Assembly: GCF_040712315.1 (NCBI RefSeq)
Contig: NC_134015.1
Span: 2,454,445 to 2,518,444 of the forward strand
DNA length: 64,000 nt
From: Castanea sativa
Lineage: Eukaryota > Streptophyta > Magnoliopsida > Fagales > Fagaceae
Direction: 5' to 3'
Shown here: piece by piece, positions 1-11,460 of the stretch
How positions within the stretch are numbered: the first letter of the stretch is position 1
Layout of the letters: each line of letters opens with the position of its first letter
Translations under genes and position numbers: made by a program
Notes under the pieces: generated by a model
What the model was told of the DNA's origin: nothing
The model's database searches: none
Seen by the model: the letters and a program-made list of their open reading frames with translations, nothing else

Positions 1-520
1 TCACGATTTCTCGGAAACCAAACGGTGGGGAGAGTTTGAACCACTTGTTCCACTCTCTCTACCTTGCCACCGACGAGGACCAAGCCTCTGTCGCGCCGAT
101 CAGTCGTCGCACCATTGGGTTGGAGTCCATTGCCACTGCTACTGTTAGGATCGGTGAAGGCAGATGTGATTGGGTTTCTTTGAACGATGAGTTGTAGCTG
201 CTACTGGTGATGAGTTTCATTTTGGGTTGGAGATGGGTTGTGGCTACTATTAGTGAGGGGTTTTGTTTTGAATTTCAATTCACAGATCTGGACTAGATTT
301 TCTGGGTTGTTTGTGGAGTTTTCAAGGAGTATGTTGTGTTTGGTTACCCCAAAAGTGGAAGAAAGAAATGGAAAAAAATGAATTATAGATTTTTTTTGAG
401 GATAAACGTCAGAAAAAGGACTTAAATATTGATTGCCAAGAAAGTGATTTAAAAAAAAAAAATAAAATAATGAACACGGGAGAATTAAGTCAATTAAATT
501 TACTCTCAAGATTTTTTATT
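1..520. other. Gene-like relic block at cassette start (unit A)
   Basis: This block is less AT-rich than its surroundings and is repeated at 23168-23640 and 38979-39490. On the minus strand at 59-220 it holds a 53-codon ORF, with the same ORF at 39037-39198 in unit C. In unit B a 55-bp deletion interrupts it. No family was recognised. It may be a decayed exon or a 5' leader of a lost gene, and function is doubtful. A longer minus-strand ORF at 201-509 lies over A/T runs and looks fortuitous. Confidence 0.4.
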
Positions 521-1104
521 AAAAATATTGAGGAATTAATTCTGTTTCTGTTTTTTTTTTTTTTAAGCTGATGTAACAATTTTTTATGTTAATTACAAAA
601 TTTTATTATTATTTTGTAAGTTTGCCAATTGTGCATAACGTTTATCATGTAGATATTTTTTTTTGTTAAGAGTTAACAGTAAAGACTTAATTGATTATAA
701 GTTAAAAATAATAAAGATCAAATTGACTACTATAAAAATATAAAAATCAAATTAAACGTAGTTCTAAAATGTAAGAACGAAAATGGTATTTTAGTCAAAA
801 TTGAAAGCCATAGTAAAAATTGACCAGAAATACATAGAACCAAAAAGATATTTTGTTCAAATGTTCTTATAACTCTTTCATCGTGGTCGACACGACACTC
901 TGACTATAGTACTACAACTTTAAAAAGTTGATTACTTTGTAAATAAGCGGGGAAATGCACTTCGCTTTGTGCTTGTGGGTAGGTCAAAGAGAACATAATA
1001 GATCAGTGTGAACAGATAACGTAGGGCCTGGACTTTATTGATGAGATTCAAGAGAATATAATAGATCAGTGGATTAGAGCGGGCCCTGCTTTTGAATTTG
1101 CTAT
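521..1104. other. AT-rich spacer, no gene seen
   Basis: This is AT-rich DNA with homopolymer runs, shared with unit C at about 39490-40030. From about 940 to 1100 it has short internal repeats (an 'aatagatcagtg' motif occurs twice) that also resemble the CNL upstream region at 1545-1580. I see no gene in it. Confidence 0.5.
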
Positions 1105-1307
1105 ATGGTTTCTCCTGAATATCATCAATCAGTTCATTTATCTACCTACTCTTTCACTGACTCTTATTCTCTTGTGATATACAGCAAATTTCCCATTTCC
1201 AAACTATGGCTCGTGCTTTACTTTCTGCTATTGTGGAGCAGCTTGGTCCTTTCATTTCTTCAGAGTTCACCTTGACTGCTCATATAAATGGAGAGAAAAG
1301 AATGTGA
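1105..1307 (+). pseudogene. Truncated 5' fragment of a CNL gene (unit A)
   Basis: This segment closely matches 1610-1793 of the downstream CNL, covering the leader, the start codon and the first ~25 codons, and then diverges abruptly into unrelated DNA after the Thr-Ala codons. An ATG at 1206 opens a 33-codon reading frame ending with TGA at 1305-1307. Its first 25 residues match the CNL N-terminus (start MARALLSAIVEQLG) except for Thr in place of Ile at residue 22; a short unrelated tail follows. It carries none of the NB-ARC or LRR and cannot work as a receptor. It lies about 400 bp upstream of the intact CNL. If transcribed in the same message it would be an upstream ORF, but that is inference. 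Confidence 0.85.
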
Positions 1308-1717
1308 CAAGGATCGCTCAAAAAAAAAAAAAAAGATCGCTGATGGGTCAATTTACTGTAGCCGTAAATTATATCAAGGGCTGAGATTAGAGCAATTGCA
1401 CGCTGTGGAACTTCTCTTCAGCTACTCCCAGGACCGAATAGCCTCTTTCGTTTTCCTTCAGCTTTTCTTTTACTTCAGCGTGTGAGCCACGCTTATTAAA
1501 GTCATTATTTCTCAATAAATGAGCTAAAGACTTTGTGCGGTGCGCTGGATATAATAGATGACTAGTGTGGACTAATAATGTCAAACCAGGACTTAATTGA
1601 TAACAGGATTTGGTTTCTCCTGAATATCATCAACCGGTTCATTTATCATCTAGCTACTCTTTCACAGACTCTTCTTTCTCTTCTTGTGATATCCAGCAAA
1701 TTTCCCATTTCCATTCT

Positions 1718-4549
1718 ATGGCTCGTGCTCTACTTTCTGCTATTGTGGAGCAGCTTGGTCCTTTCATTTCTTCAGAGTTCATCTTGACTGCAACTGTTAA
1801 ACAAGAAGTCCAAAAGCTTGAGACCAAATTCCGTACCATCCAGGCAGTGCTCAATGATGCTGAGAAGAGGCAGCTGAAGGAGGAAGCTGTGAAGCTTTGG
1901 TTAGATAAGCTCAAAGGCATATCCTACGAGATGGACGACGTGTTGGATGAGTGGAACACTGCCATGATCAAAGAAGAGATTGAGAAACAACAAAAAGAAG
2001 ATGAAAATGCTGAAACTAGCACTACTAAGAAGAGGAAGGTATGGTCCCTCATCTCAGTTCCTAATCTTTTTCAGCATCGTGATATTGCTCATAAGATAAA
2101 AGAACTTGATGAAAAATTAGATGAGATTAACAAAGAGAGGGAGATGTATGGGTTTGAATTGAGTAGGGCCATTGAAGTAGTTGAGAGACCAAAAACTACT
2201 TCTTATGTTGATATGTCTGATATTCTTGGACGTGATAAGGTCAAGGATGAGCTAGTGAACATCATATTGGGCAAGGGTACTGAAAAAGAAAAATGCCCCC
2301 ATGTCATCTCTTTGGTGGGCATGGGCGGTATGGGAAAAACGACTCTTGCCCAGCTAGCCTTTAATCATCATGAGGTGAAGGATCATTTTGAAGATAGAAT
2401 TTGGGTTTGTGTTTCTGAACCCTTTGATCAATGTAGGGTTGCCAAAGCTATCGTTGAAGCTTTGGGAGTTCGTGATTTTAACACTACTGAATTGCAGAGT
2501 CTATTGGAAAAAATTTGTGAATTAATTAGGGGAAAGAAGTTTTTTCTTGTCTTTGATGATGTGTGGACTGAAGACCAAGCACTGTGGAAGCCATTCAGAG
2601 ATGCACTAAAAAATTGTGGTTCACAAAGTAGTAGAATTCTAGTCACCACACGTAAAGGCAAAGTTGTGAAGATGATGGAAAGTGCAAATATGATCAAGTT
2701 GGAGGAATTGTCTGAGGAAGATTGTTGGTTAGTGTTTAGAAAAATAGCATTTTCTGATAAGGATCCTAAGCAATGTGAGCAATTAGAAGTCCTTGGAAGG
2801 CAAATATCAAAGAAGTGTAAAGGCTTGCCCCTTGCTGCAAAAACTTTAGGGAGTCTCATGCATTTCAAGAAAAGTAAAGAAGAATGGAAGAATGTTTTGG
2901 ATAGCAATTTGTGGGAATTAGAAGATGTTGAGAGAGGTCTTTTTGCGCCATTGTTACTTAGTTATTTTGATTTGCCCTCACCACTGAAACGGTGTTTCTC
3001 ATATTGTGCTGTCTTTCCGAAAGATCATGCTTTTAATGTTAATGAGTTGGTACATATGTGGACAGCACATGGATTTGTTGAGTCAAAGGGAAATATGGAG
3101 GTGGAAATCATGGGAAGAGAATACTTTGATAATTTAGTCATTCGCTCTTTCTTCCAAGAAGATATTTATGGGTACAAAATGCATGATATAGTGCATGACT
3201 TTGCACAGTTGATTACTAAGAATGAATGCTTTATAATCAATAGTGACATAGAGTCGGAATCAGATTATAATAATGCTCGCCATTTGAGATTAGTAATTCC
3301 AAAAGAAACCCAATTTCCTGTGTCCATTGATAGTGCCAAAAATCTACGCACCCTCATCTTTTTTAATGAAGGTGGTTATAACATATCCAATTTATTCCAA
3401 AATTTTAGACTTTTACGAGTGTTAACCTTGGAGTGTAGAATGAAACTTCCTCATACCGTGGAAAATTTAATACATTTAAGGTATCTCATTTTGTTTAGGT
3501 GCAATGAGGTATTGCCTGAAGCCATTTGTAATCTATGCAATTTACAATATTTGGAGATTACCCAGACTTCTGGTTCTGTGTTCACAAAATTACCTCAGGG
3601 GATAGGTAAATTAATTAACTTAAGACATCTTGTTGGAAAAAATTTTCTGATTCCAAGAGGGATTGGAAGATTGATTTCTCTTAGAACATTAAAATGTTTT
3701 AGCATAAGTGACGAGGATAGCGAAAGATGTAAACTCGGAGAATTAAAAGATTTGAACCACCTGCAAGGGAGTTTTGAAATACGTGGGTTGGGGAACCTGG
3801 TAGATATAAGTGAGGCCAAGAATGCACAACTTAAGAAGAAGATACACCTTCGTGAATTGAAACTATCTTTTAAGAAAGGGAAGGATAGAGGATGGCAGGA
3901 TGATTGGGTTCCAAATGCAGTCGACCCCAATGATAAAAGAATGGAGAGGGATGTATTATTTTTAAATGCGTTAGAGCCAACTCAAGACTTGGAGCTGTTA
4001 AACATTCGTTGGTACCAGGGCACCACAATGTCTCCTAATTGGTTGATGTCCTTGACCAAATTGAAAACGGTTTCTATCGATTCAGTCGCCAAGTTAATGA
4101 GTTTGCCTCCTTTGGGGAAGTTTCCGCTCCTTGAATGGTTAACTATATGGAATGTGTGTAGTTTGAAAAAAGTGGGTGTTGAATTTTTGGGAATAGAATC
4201 TAAAAACAAGAAACAAGACATAATATTCCCAAATTTGAAACATCTCGAGTTTGTGTGGTTGGAGGAGTGGGAAGAGTGGATTGGGATTGGAGGAAAAGAA
4301 GACGCAGACTGCATTACAGTAATGCCACGTCTTCAATGTTTGGAAATTCACAGTTGCAAAAAGTTAAAGTCGCTGCCGAACTTCCTGCGTACAATTCCAT
4401 TGAATAAATTGGTGATCGCTGGCTGTCCAACCATCAAGAAACGTTGCCAAAGAGAGACAGGACAGGACTGGCGCACCATATCTCACATCCCAAACATCCA
4501 TCTTCTAGAACAGTCTAATTATGCTTGGGTAACTCATTCTGCTTCTTAA
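1718..4549 (+). CDS. CC-NBS-LRR disease-resistance protein, RGA-like (CNL-A)
   Basis: This gene encodes an intracellular NLR immune receptor that as a family binds nucleotide through NB-ARC and senses pathogen effectors. The start chosen is the ATG at 1718 (943 residues), because the 36 codons open upstream of it are put out of frame by a 2-bp difference in unit C. Visible motifs: N-terminal coiled-coil type region (1-150) with an EDVID-like block 'YEMDDVLDEW' at 70-79; P-loop GMGGMGKTT at 201-209; kinase-2 'FFLVFDDVW' ending at 283, the final Trp being typical of CNLs; RNBS-B 'SRILVTTR' at 305-312; GLPLA at 369-373; RNBS-D 'CFSYCAVFP' at 426-434; MHD at 488-490; and LRRs from about 520 to 930. 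The coding region is uninterrupted. The last residues differ from copies B and C, and a conserved GTAACT at 4529 may be a splice donor, so the C-terminus is uncertain. A weak TATA-like 'ggatataata' lies near 1547 in all copies. Confidence 0.92.
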   Translation: MARALLSAIVEQLGPFISSEFILTATVKQEVQKLETKFRTIQAVLNDAEKRQLKEEAVKLWLDKLKGISYEMDDVLDEWNTAMIKEEIEKQQKEDENAETSTTKKRKVWSLISVPNLFQHRDIAHKIKELDEKLDEINKEREMYGFELSRAIEVVERPKTTSYVDMSDILGRDKVKDELVNIILGKGTEKEKCPHVISLVGMGGMGKTTLAQLAFNHHEVKDHFEDRIWVCVSEPFDQCRVAKAIVEALGVRDFNTTELQSLLEKICELIRGKKFFLVFDDVWTEDQALWKPFRDALKNCGSQSSRILVTTRKGKVVKMMESANMIKLEELSEEDCWLVFRKIAFSDKDPKQCEQLEVLGRQISKKCKGLPLAAKTLGSLMHFKKSKEEWKNVLDSNLWELEDVERGLFAPLLLSYFDLPSPLKRCFSYCAVFPKDHAFNVNELVHMWTAHGFVESKGNMEVEIMGREYFDNLVIRSFFQEDIYGYKMHDIVHDFAQLITKNECFIINSDIESESDYNNARHLRLVIPKETQFPVSIDSAKNLRTLIFFNEGGYNISNLFQNFRLLRVLTLECRMKLPHTVENLIHLRYLILFRCNEVLPEAICNLCNLQYLEITQTSGSVFTKLPQGIGKLINLRHLVGKNFLIPRGIGRLISLRTLKCFSISDEDSERCKLGELKDLNHLQGSFEIRGLGNLVDISEAKNAQLKKKIHLRELKLSFKKGKDRGWQDDWVPNAVDPNDKRMERDVLFLNALEPTQDLELLNIRWYQGTTMSPNWLMSLTKLKTVSIDSVAKLMSLPPLGKFPLLEWLTIWNVCSLKKVGVEFLGIESKNKKQDIIFPNLKHLEFVWLEEWEEWIGIGGKEDADCITVMPRLQCLEIHSCKKLKSLPNFLRTIPLNKLVIAGCPTIKKRCQRETGQDWRTISHIPNIHLLEQSNYAWVTHSAS

Positions 4550-6733
4550 TCTCCTTACTCTTCATTTATTTTGCAAATATATACTATCAATTAAATATTC
4601 TCATTTTTATGAAAATAAATTACTCACAACCTAGATTGATGAATTTAACATATTCTTATAAATTTGAGTTAGCGTAGTTTATTGTTTTTGCTTAGATTCA
4701 ATTAACTTGTGATGTATCCAAAATTGCTTGATGGGCACAATAAGTTTTTAGAAATGATTTAAAAAATACAAGGCTGGACTTTCAGATGGAATAATCAAAT
4801 GAACGTGTCTCTAGATTTTCACTCATTTGCATTTAAATGTAAACAACTCAAAATCAAATGCCTACCTCTTTCTATTTCATTTGCGGTTTAATTTTTTTAA
4901 GGGTCTTGCTCATTTTATTGATTTAGATGATACCGTAAGAATTGCGCATGAGCAAAGTTAATCCTTGGCTTCATTCGGCATTGCAAGTCTGAACCAGTAA
5001 AGGGTAACTTCTTCCTACTTCTTTCTTCCTCTTCTGCTGCTTTTGTCATTTGGCTGAAATATCAATTAATTATTTTCATTAACTCTCAAAATTTATCAAA
5101 TTTTGGCCAAACTCACAACAAGACTGTTAGCAATGGTTCAATCTAGTAGGCCCACTATTTGCAACATTACCAGAATGAGTAAATGTATGGAAGATTTTTC
5201 ATTTATTTTAAAGAATCTAGACTGAATTGTAATGAAACATTACTTGTGGATTTTTATTATTGGCATATGGCCTTGTTATTTAACATTAATATTTTACTTA
5301 ATTTTTAGTAGGATTTTTCTTGTGTCTAAACTTAATACAATCCTTGCATCTCATTTTAATTTGCTTTTCTAAGTGATACAGAAAATGCTGTCCATTTTAT
5401 AAAGAACTGTGCAATTTTCACTAGTGTAACATAGTTATAAATTTGTCAAAAAAAAAAAAAAAAACATTGCCAAGCTTCCTTTTTTTTTTTTTTCTTATGT
5501 TCTCTTTTATTGCAAAGTATATCCAAGTATTATTTTTTTTATCTTTTGTAACGAGATGATTTTTCTTACTGTTTTGTCCATCTCTAATAACCTCATGCTA
5601 GATATTTAATTTTGTTGGCCTCATTTAAACCATACATCAAATTCTATTATGTAGGGAAGTATATTTTGTGCTTGAGCAAAATTTCACGCATGGATGCACT
5701 TTTGAGAAAGACCTATAGAAGAAATTTGTTCATTTTATTTTGGCAGTAAAGCTTGCATATCGTATGACACATGAAAGGTTAGGTAGGTACTTGACAATCT
5801 ACAACTTATGCAACCTTCTATCCTTAATCTTCAGGCTTTGATGTTTCACCTTTCAAATTTGATTCTGGATGCACACAGATTTCTTGTCTTAGTGATGTGT
5901 TTCTTATCAATGAAGATAAGGAAGAGTGAGATGTTACGACCAAGGGTAGAGGGCACAATTTGATAAATACTTGCTATTTTGAAAAGGACACCATAAGAAG
6001 TGGAGAGGAGAAGATAGGACCAGTCTTGATCTAGGCACATAAATGTTGCTTCTTGCATAGGTAACTCTCTCGTTTCTATTTCTTTTTCTTTTTTCATTTA
6101 TTGCTGCATTTGTTTTTTGTTCCATGGTCAATCATTTTTTTTTCAACCTAATAATACCTTAGGAATGTCTTGCTCTCCTTCAGTCTAGGAACAACACCCT
6201 AGGAATATTTGACAAAAAATGTGATTTTGAAAACATTATTTCACAATTTGAACTAAAATCATGTTTTCAAAACACGATTTTCAAATAAAATGTGTGCAGA
6301 ATTTGAAATAACGAGTGTGTACCAAGACTTTCCCTTTTGACTAAACCAATTCTAATTTCCAATGTCACAATTTCCTCTACTTTGTCCATCCCAACTGGTT
6401 TTTGCTTAAGGAGGGGAACCCTTCCATCCATGCAACCATAATTGAAGTGAAAACTTTGACCAAACCAAATAAGAGAAAGTCTAACTACACAAACAATTTG
6501 ACAACAAGTTTCACACATGTTGAGGTGTTTGGTCAGTAATTTGAATGTCATAAAGTGAAGATAATGGTGATTCTAGATGAAAATGATGTTGCCATCAATT
6601 ATATCCTGCTGAGTGCTAAAAAATTGTAAAATTTATTGTGTAGCAATGCACCGCCACATGAACCTGCCATTTTGTCTCTGCAACTCAGAGTCTAATATAC
6701 AACACAGTTGTGGCAAAGTGCAAGTGAAAGTGT
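4550..6733. other. 3' spacer of CNL-A, no gene seen
   Basis: This is AT-rich non-coding DNA with poly-A and poly-T tracts near 5448-5495. It is colinear with 27786-30075 and 43618-45640. It would include the 3' UTR and any 3' intron of the CNL. Short minus-strand ORFs at 5846-6131 and 6267-6551 show no recognisable domain and are treated as chance. Confidence 0.5.
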
Positions 6734-7024
6734 ACAGTAAAATACATACTGGCCTCTTTCTCCATCCCAACACGTAAAGTGATGTTCAAAGCACATGCAT
6801 TTCTGTCTTCGTCCCTTCCATCCATGAAGTAGCTCTCCCTCAGTCAGACTTGGTGGGCTCCAACTGAATCACTATGACTCTGCCATGCACATGGGCTCCT
6901 CTGTTGCTCAGTTTTCCTTCACGCAAAAGCTCTCAACCACAGAGCGCTCTTAACGCAAAAGATCGTTAGAACAAATTTGATTCTCAACTGAAATCCACCA
7001 ATCATGCTCATACGTCTCTATATC

Positions 7025-7032
7025 TATAAATA
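7025..7032 (+). promoter_or_regulatory. TATA box of the degenerate GH28 gene (unit A)
   Basis: The sequence TATAAATA is followed after about 40 bp by a CT-rich leader and a 'cg|gtgagt' consensus splice donor near 7106. This looks like the promoter and first untranslated exon of the pseudogenised polygalacturonase downstream. The same arrangement is kept at 45946-45953 in unit C. Confidence 0.45.
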
Positions 7033-7659
7033 CTCTTACCCACTCAAACATTCTTTAGTCTCCAAACACTTAAACTAATTTTGCTCTTCATTTCTCTCTA
7101 AATCGGTGAGTTTCAGTTTATATATATGTGTGTGTGTGCATGCGTGCTAAAAGCCAACTTTGTATTGAGGTTTTGTATTGAGATTTGAACCCTGCTTCAT
7201 TCAGGCACTGAGCCTCACTCACTATCACTCAGATGGTGTTGTTTCCTTCTCTGCAATCTGCATATTGAAGCTTCTGTTATCTTATTTCATTTGTGTTTTT
7301 AGCAGCTGCTCTGTTTTTACTGTAGCATTTCACTTGTTTTAGGCTGGATGCTCTTGTTGTTGCATGGGTTTTTGTATTCTTCTTGATTTGTTTAATGAAA
7401 GTTACTGATTCATCAAAAAAGTTAGTCACAATCTCTTTCATTTATTTTGTGTTTCTTTTAAACTAACTTGTATGTATTATTTTATTCGTACATGCTAAAG
7501 TTTACATTGTTCCATATTTAGCCAAATGCCTTCAAATCATACTTGTGAGAAGGGGAACAAGATCTAAATCAATGAAAAGGCGTACTAAGCTAAGGCACTT
7601 GAATCCATGTATTATTGAAAATCCTTCTGGTTGTGTTATTAGTATACCTATAAGCTAAG

Positions 7660-9170
7660 ATTTTTTTTTTCTTTAAGCCTATTGGTTGATTTTGAGATTA
7701 AAAAAACTCGCTTTTTGGCTTGATAATGAGAAGATTGATGGAACTCTTGTCGCACCAGATGGATTTGAACCATGGTCGGCAAAAACTAGCATGCAAGAGA
7801 GTCTGATCTTCATTAGTATCAAGGGATGTTATTACACAGGGTTGGTCTTATAAATGGCAGATGAGAGAAATGGTGGAATATTCATGGCAGGCATGACAAA
7901 GTGAGCCTTTATATTTATTTTTAATCATACCTCATTAATGTTGACATCCTATATTAATGGAATAAATCTTGATGATGCTTTAAGATGTAAACAAAAGTAG
8001 CTAGAAATTTAATTGGAAGTTAAAACTCTGTAGAAGTTCTTCCATTGAAGTTTTTAACTTATGCCATAAGTTTTGCTTCTAGTTCTGGTTTGAAAGTAAG
8101 GGGAGTTGAGTTAAGATCAGCCCCAGGTTTCATTTTGGATTCGGTCATTTTCAGAATGTCCATTTAGAACTTGTTGATAGTCCTAACATGATGTAGAATA
8201 GACTGCTATGGTCGTTCTGGACTCTCATGCACACTTGAAATCATCACGCAAGGCAAAAAGGCAGTAGTAGAAATCATGGGCCTCGCAATCAGAATAGCTT
8301 GAAATTTGGTAGGCTGAAGCAAAACGGCATTTTAAGCAATATTGGTTACTTTGCCATGAGGTACCCCTGAAAATGGCGAATTCCTTCATTTAGGCCCCGA
8401 AAACTACATTTTGCCGTTTATAGTAATTTTTGTTTCCTTAATAACTTTTTGCTCAAAAGTTAGAATAAGGTCCCACTTGTTATGGGACGACCCTTAAGGT
8501 TAGTAGTTTATGATTCTGCATTAAACTCAAATTTTCCATTTTTGGTAAATATTAGTATTTTGTCACCTAATCACATAATTAATGCAAATTAGGGTTTTAG
8601 ACGTTTTTCTTAGTATTTATATGTTTTGTAGCCGTCAAAAGTAGTTTAGACTATTATCAATAAACATAGACTTTTTGTCAAATTCTTTCTCTGGTAGATT
8701 CTAGTTTATCTCCTTGTGGATTTAGGGAATCCACTTGTGGATTTTAGGTTTACTTCCAAAAGCTAATAGTTTAGTTTTTGTTCCATCAAGAGAGCACCGT
8801 GTGTGCTTTCTTCAAGCTTCTGCGATATCACAACACTAATGGAATTCACTTGGAGGAGAGAAATAATGTGAAAATATACAATTCATTCATATCCACTAGC
8901 ATATTCCACAAGCTCTCAAATCCTGGTTCTTGTCTTCCCTATGTATTTCCTATTCTATAAATGTCTTACTGTTTAGGTTTAAACCTTTGATACAGGTGAT
9001 GATTTTATTGGAATACAATGTGGATATAAGGAATGTTACATGCATTTACTATTCTCAAAGGGTAATACCGATTTTTGGTTTATTGGTCTAAGCAACTGCA
9101 TGGTATCCCTTTTGCATGGAGTTCTGATTGTTTAAGGAGTACAAGAAATCTATACAGGTACTGCTTCACC
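7660..9170 (+). pseudogene. Polygalacturonase (GH28) pseudogene 1, unit A
   Basis: Degenerate remnants of a pectin-hydrolysing GH28 enzyme. At about 7740-7905 the reading resembles the GH28 segment 'LxAPDG... GRGEKWW' and aligns base by base with 9893-10070 of the neighbouring pseudogene. At 8831-8905 a frame reads 'NTNGIHLEERNNVKIYNSF', typical of the family before the catalytic Asp-Asp. Near 8998 'GDDFIGIQCG' stands where intact enzymes have GDDC(I/V)SIG, and the frame then shifts. About 600 bp of unrelated DNA interrupts the homology between roughly 8190 and 8800. There is no continuous frame and the active site is incomplete, so it is inactive. The same relic is at 46600-48110. Confidence 0.75.
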
Positions 9171-9539
9171 TACATCATCTATACATACCTCTTAACTAAT
9201 TATTGAGATTTGAGACAAAAAGCTAGCAAAAAGTCCAAGTTTTGGTTTAAAAAGATTGAAACAAAATGCCATCTTCCTTTGTAGTATAGTCAAATTAAGG
9301 TAATTGGCTTGTACTTCAATGTACTGTGTGTAGACCCCACTCTGTTAAAAGAGAATTTGTTATATATGTAGCCAAATATCTTCAAATCCATATTCTTATA
9401 ATGAAAAGGCATACTCAGTTAAGGCCATGCTAAAGCATGAATTCCTCTAGGGTAATTAATATTGTGTTTTTCATTATCATTTTAGCTATCTTAGTTCCTT
9501 TCATTTAGGGAAAATTTCCTAGGCCCACATGACAGAAGC

Positions 9540-11460
9540 ATTTGCATGCATTATTTAGAAAATCAAAACCATGTTCCCTTCCTCATGTGGCTTTAACCTC
9601 AAGTAAAAGAGGTACTTCTACTATTACCAATATTGTTTTCAATGTACTTTCCATTGCTGCTGTTGGGGATGGTGTTATTGATGACTCCAAAGCATTCAAG
9701 AATACAGCCTGCAATGCTTCTTGTCCCTCCTAAATATTCCTACGGGGTAGAGTGTACAATTATCAAGGGGCCTTTTGAATCCCATCTCATCTTTCAGGTT
9801 GTGTTATCAGTATGGCTATAAGGTGAGATTTTTTTTTTCTTTAAGCCTGTTGATTGTTTTAATGATGAAAAACTCGCTTCGGGGCTTGATAATGAGAAGA
9901 TTGCAGTGACTCTTATGGCACCAGATGGACTTGATGCAGCATCACCAAAAACTAGTAAGCAAGAGTGGTTGGTCTTCAGAAGTATCAAGGGGAATGTCAT
10001 TACTAGGGGCTGGTCTTATGTATGGCAGAGGAGAGAAATGGTGGAATCTTCTTGGCAGGCCTAATAAAGTAAGGCATTTTAATTTCTAATATTACCTCAT
10101 CAATGTTGACATCTTATATTAATAGTACAAATATAGAGGATTTTTAAGACAAACAAAAGTAACTACAGATTATTTTTTGGAATTAAGCTCTGTTGAAATT
10201 CTTTCATTTCTGTTTTTAACTAATGCAGGACATGATTTTCGCTTCTAATTCCGATTTGAAATTAAGTGGACTTTTATGAACAGCCCCAGGTTTCATTTTG
10301 GATTGATCAGTCAAAATGTCCATTTGGAATGGCATAGCAAATAATGACCTGATGATAGTCCCAACACGAGTAGAATTCACTTGGAGGAGAAAAATAATGT
10401 GAAAATATACAATTCATTCATATCCACTGGTATATTATTCCGCAAGCTCTCAATTTCTAGTTCTTGTCTTCCCTATGTTTTTACGATAATAAAAGTTCGT
10501 ATTGTTTGGGCATATCCCTTTTATGCAGGTGACGATTGTATGTCAATTGGAAACAATTCTCATAATGTGGACATAAGTAATGTTACATGCAGCCAAATTT
10601 GTGGTACATTCACTGCTTGATACTAAAATTTCCTAGTTGAAAATATAGTCTGCATCCAAATTACAAGCTATAAAAAAGTGAACCTACAAAACTTACTGCC
10701 ATACAACACTCAGGGGTCACACTTGAGCTTATATTCACTTCTAGTTGTCTAATAGAATGTAGTGTATTAGAAAACTTCATTGTTTGTCTTTCTTTGTCGT
10801 AGTAAAAGTCAGAGGTTACAAAAGCCTAGACAAAGGTTTCAATTTGCACAAATTTTAATCTGCTTTTGCTTAATTAAGTGGCGGAAAATCGACTAGTCAC
10901 TTTTTCTGACTGATCCTTCTACCTGTGCAGCATTGGCAGTCTTGGTACAGATAAATCTCGAGCTTGTATTCCGAACTTCACACAGTGAGGGACTCAATCA
11001 TCAAACACTCTACTAATGGTGTTCAGATCAAAACATGGCTAGGTGGCTCAGGTTTTGTATATCCAAGTAGCATTCCAAAACATTCACAAGGACTTTGTTC
11101 AAAACCCAATTATTTGAACCAATGCTACCTCCTCGGTAAAAAGTTCGCCAATCATACTTCTATACTTTTCGTTTTTGGTACATGGACAATTGGACATGGT
11201 TCGAAACCCAATTATAAAAACCAATACCACTGCCTCACTGAAAAGTTCCCCGATCATACTTTCATACATATATGGTACTTTTGATGTAAAAAGCCCACCT
11301 ATGAACATTGCTTGCAGTGATTCAAAACCATGCAGAAATGTTGACACTTTTGAGAGTGACATAGCTTTCCTGCCCAAGGAAAGAAACATATGAATCCATT
11401 TTGCTGGAAAGCTTATGGCAGAATTCACACAAGTACTCTTCCACCAGTTACCTGACATCC
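9540..11460 (+). pseudogene. Polygalacturonase (GH28) pseudogene 2, unit A
   Basis: This is a longer relic of a plant GH28 polygalacturonase (cell-wall pectin hydrolysis). An N-terminal exon near 9630-9735 reads 'VLSIAAVGDGVIDDSKAF', the usual mature start, then shifts frame into 'LLVPPKYSYG'. An exon near 9893-10070 keeps 'GRGEKWWNLLG'. The exon beginning at 10529 after a CAG acceptor has 'GDDCMSIGNNSHNVDISNVTC', the catalytic Asp-Asp region, followed by a stop in place of the G-H-G segment. The exon after 10930 reads 'SIGSLGTDKSRAC', then an extra CA at 10977-10985 breaks the frame before 'VRDSIIKHSTNGVQIKTW' (intact enzymes have RIKTW). A 102-bp internal duplication follows. The repeated lesions make it a pseudogene. 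Confidence 0.85.

Noticed and set aside
201..509. 102-codon minus-strand ORF repeated in units B and C
   Set aside because: It lies across A/T homopolymers, changes length between copies through run-length differences, starts in hydrophobic low-complexity sequence and matches no family.
1610..1717. 36-codon N-terminal extension of CNL-A (also in B)
   Set aside because: A 2-bp difference in unit C puts it out of frame, and it overlaps the leader-like sequence. The MARALL start is shared by all copies.
2428..2907. Long minus-strand ORF opposite the NB-ARC, also at 25577-26056
   Set aside because: Antisense shadow of a constrained coding region. Its conservation follows from the CNL frame.
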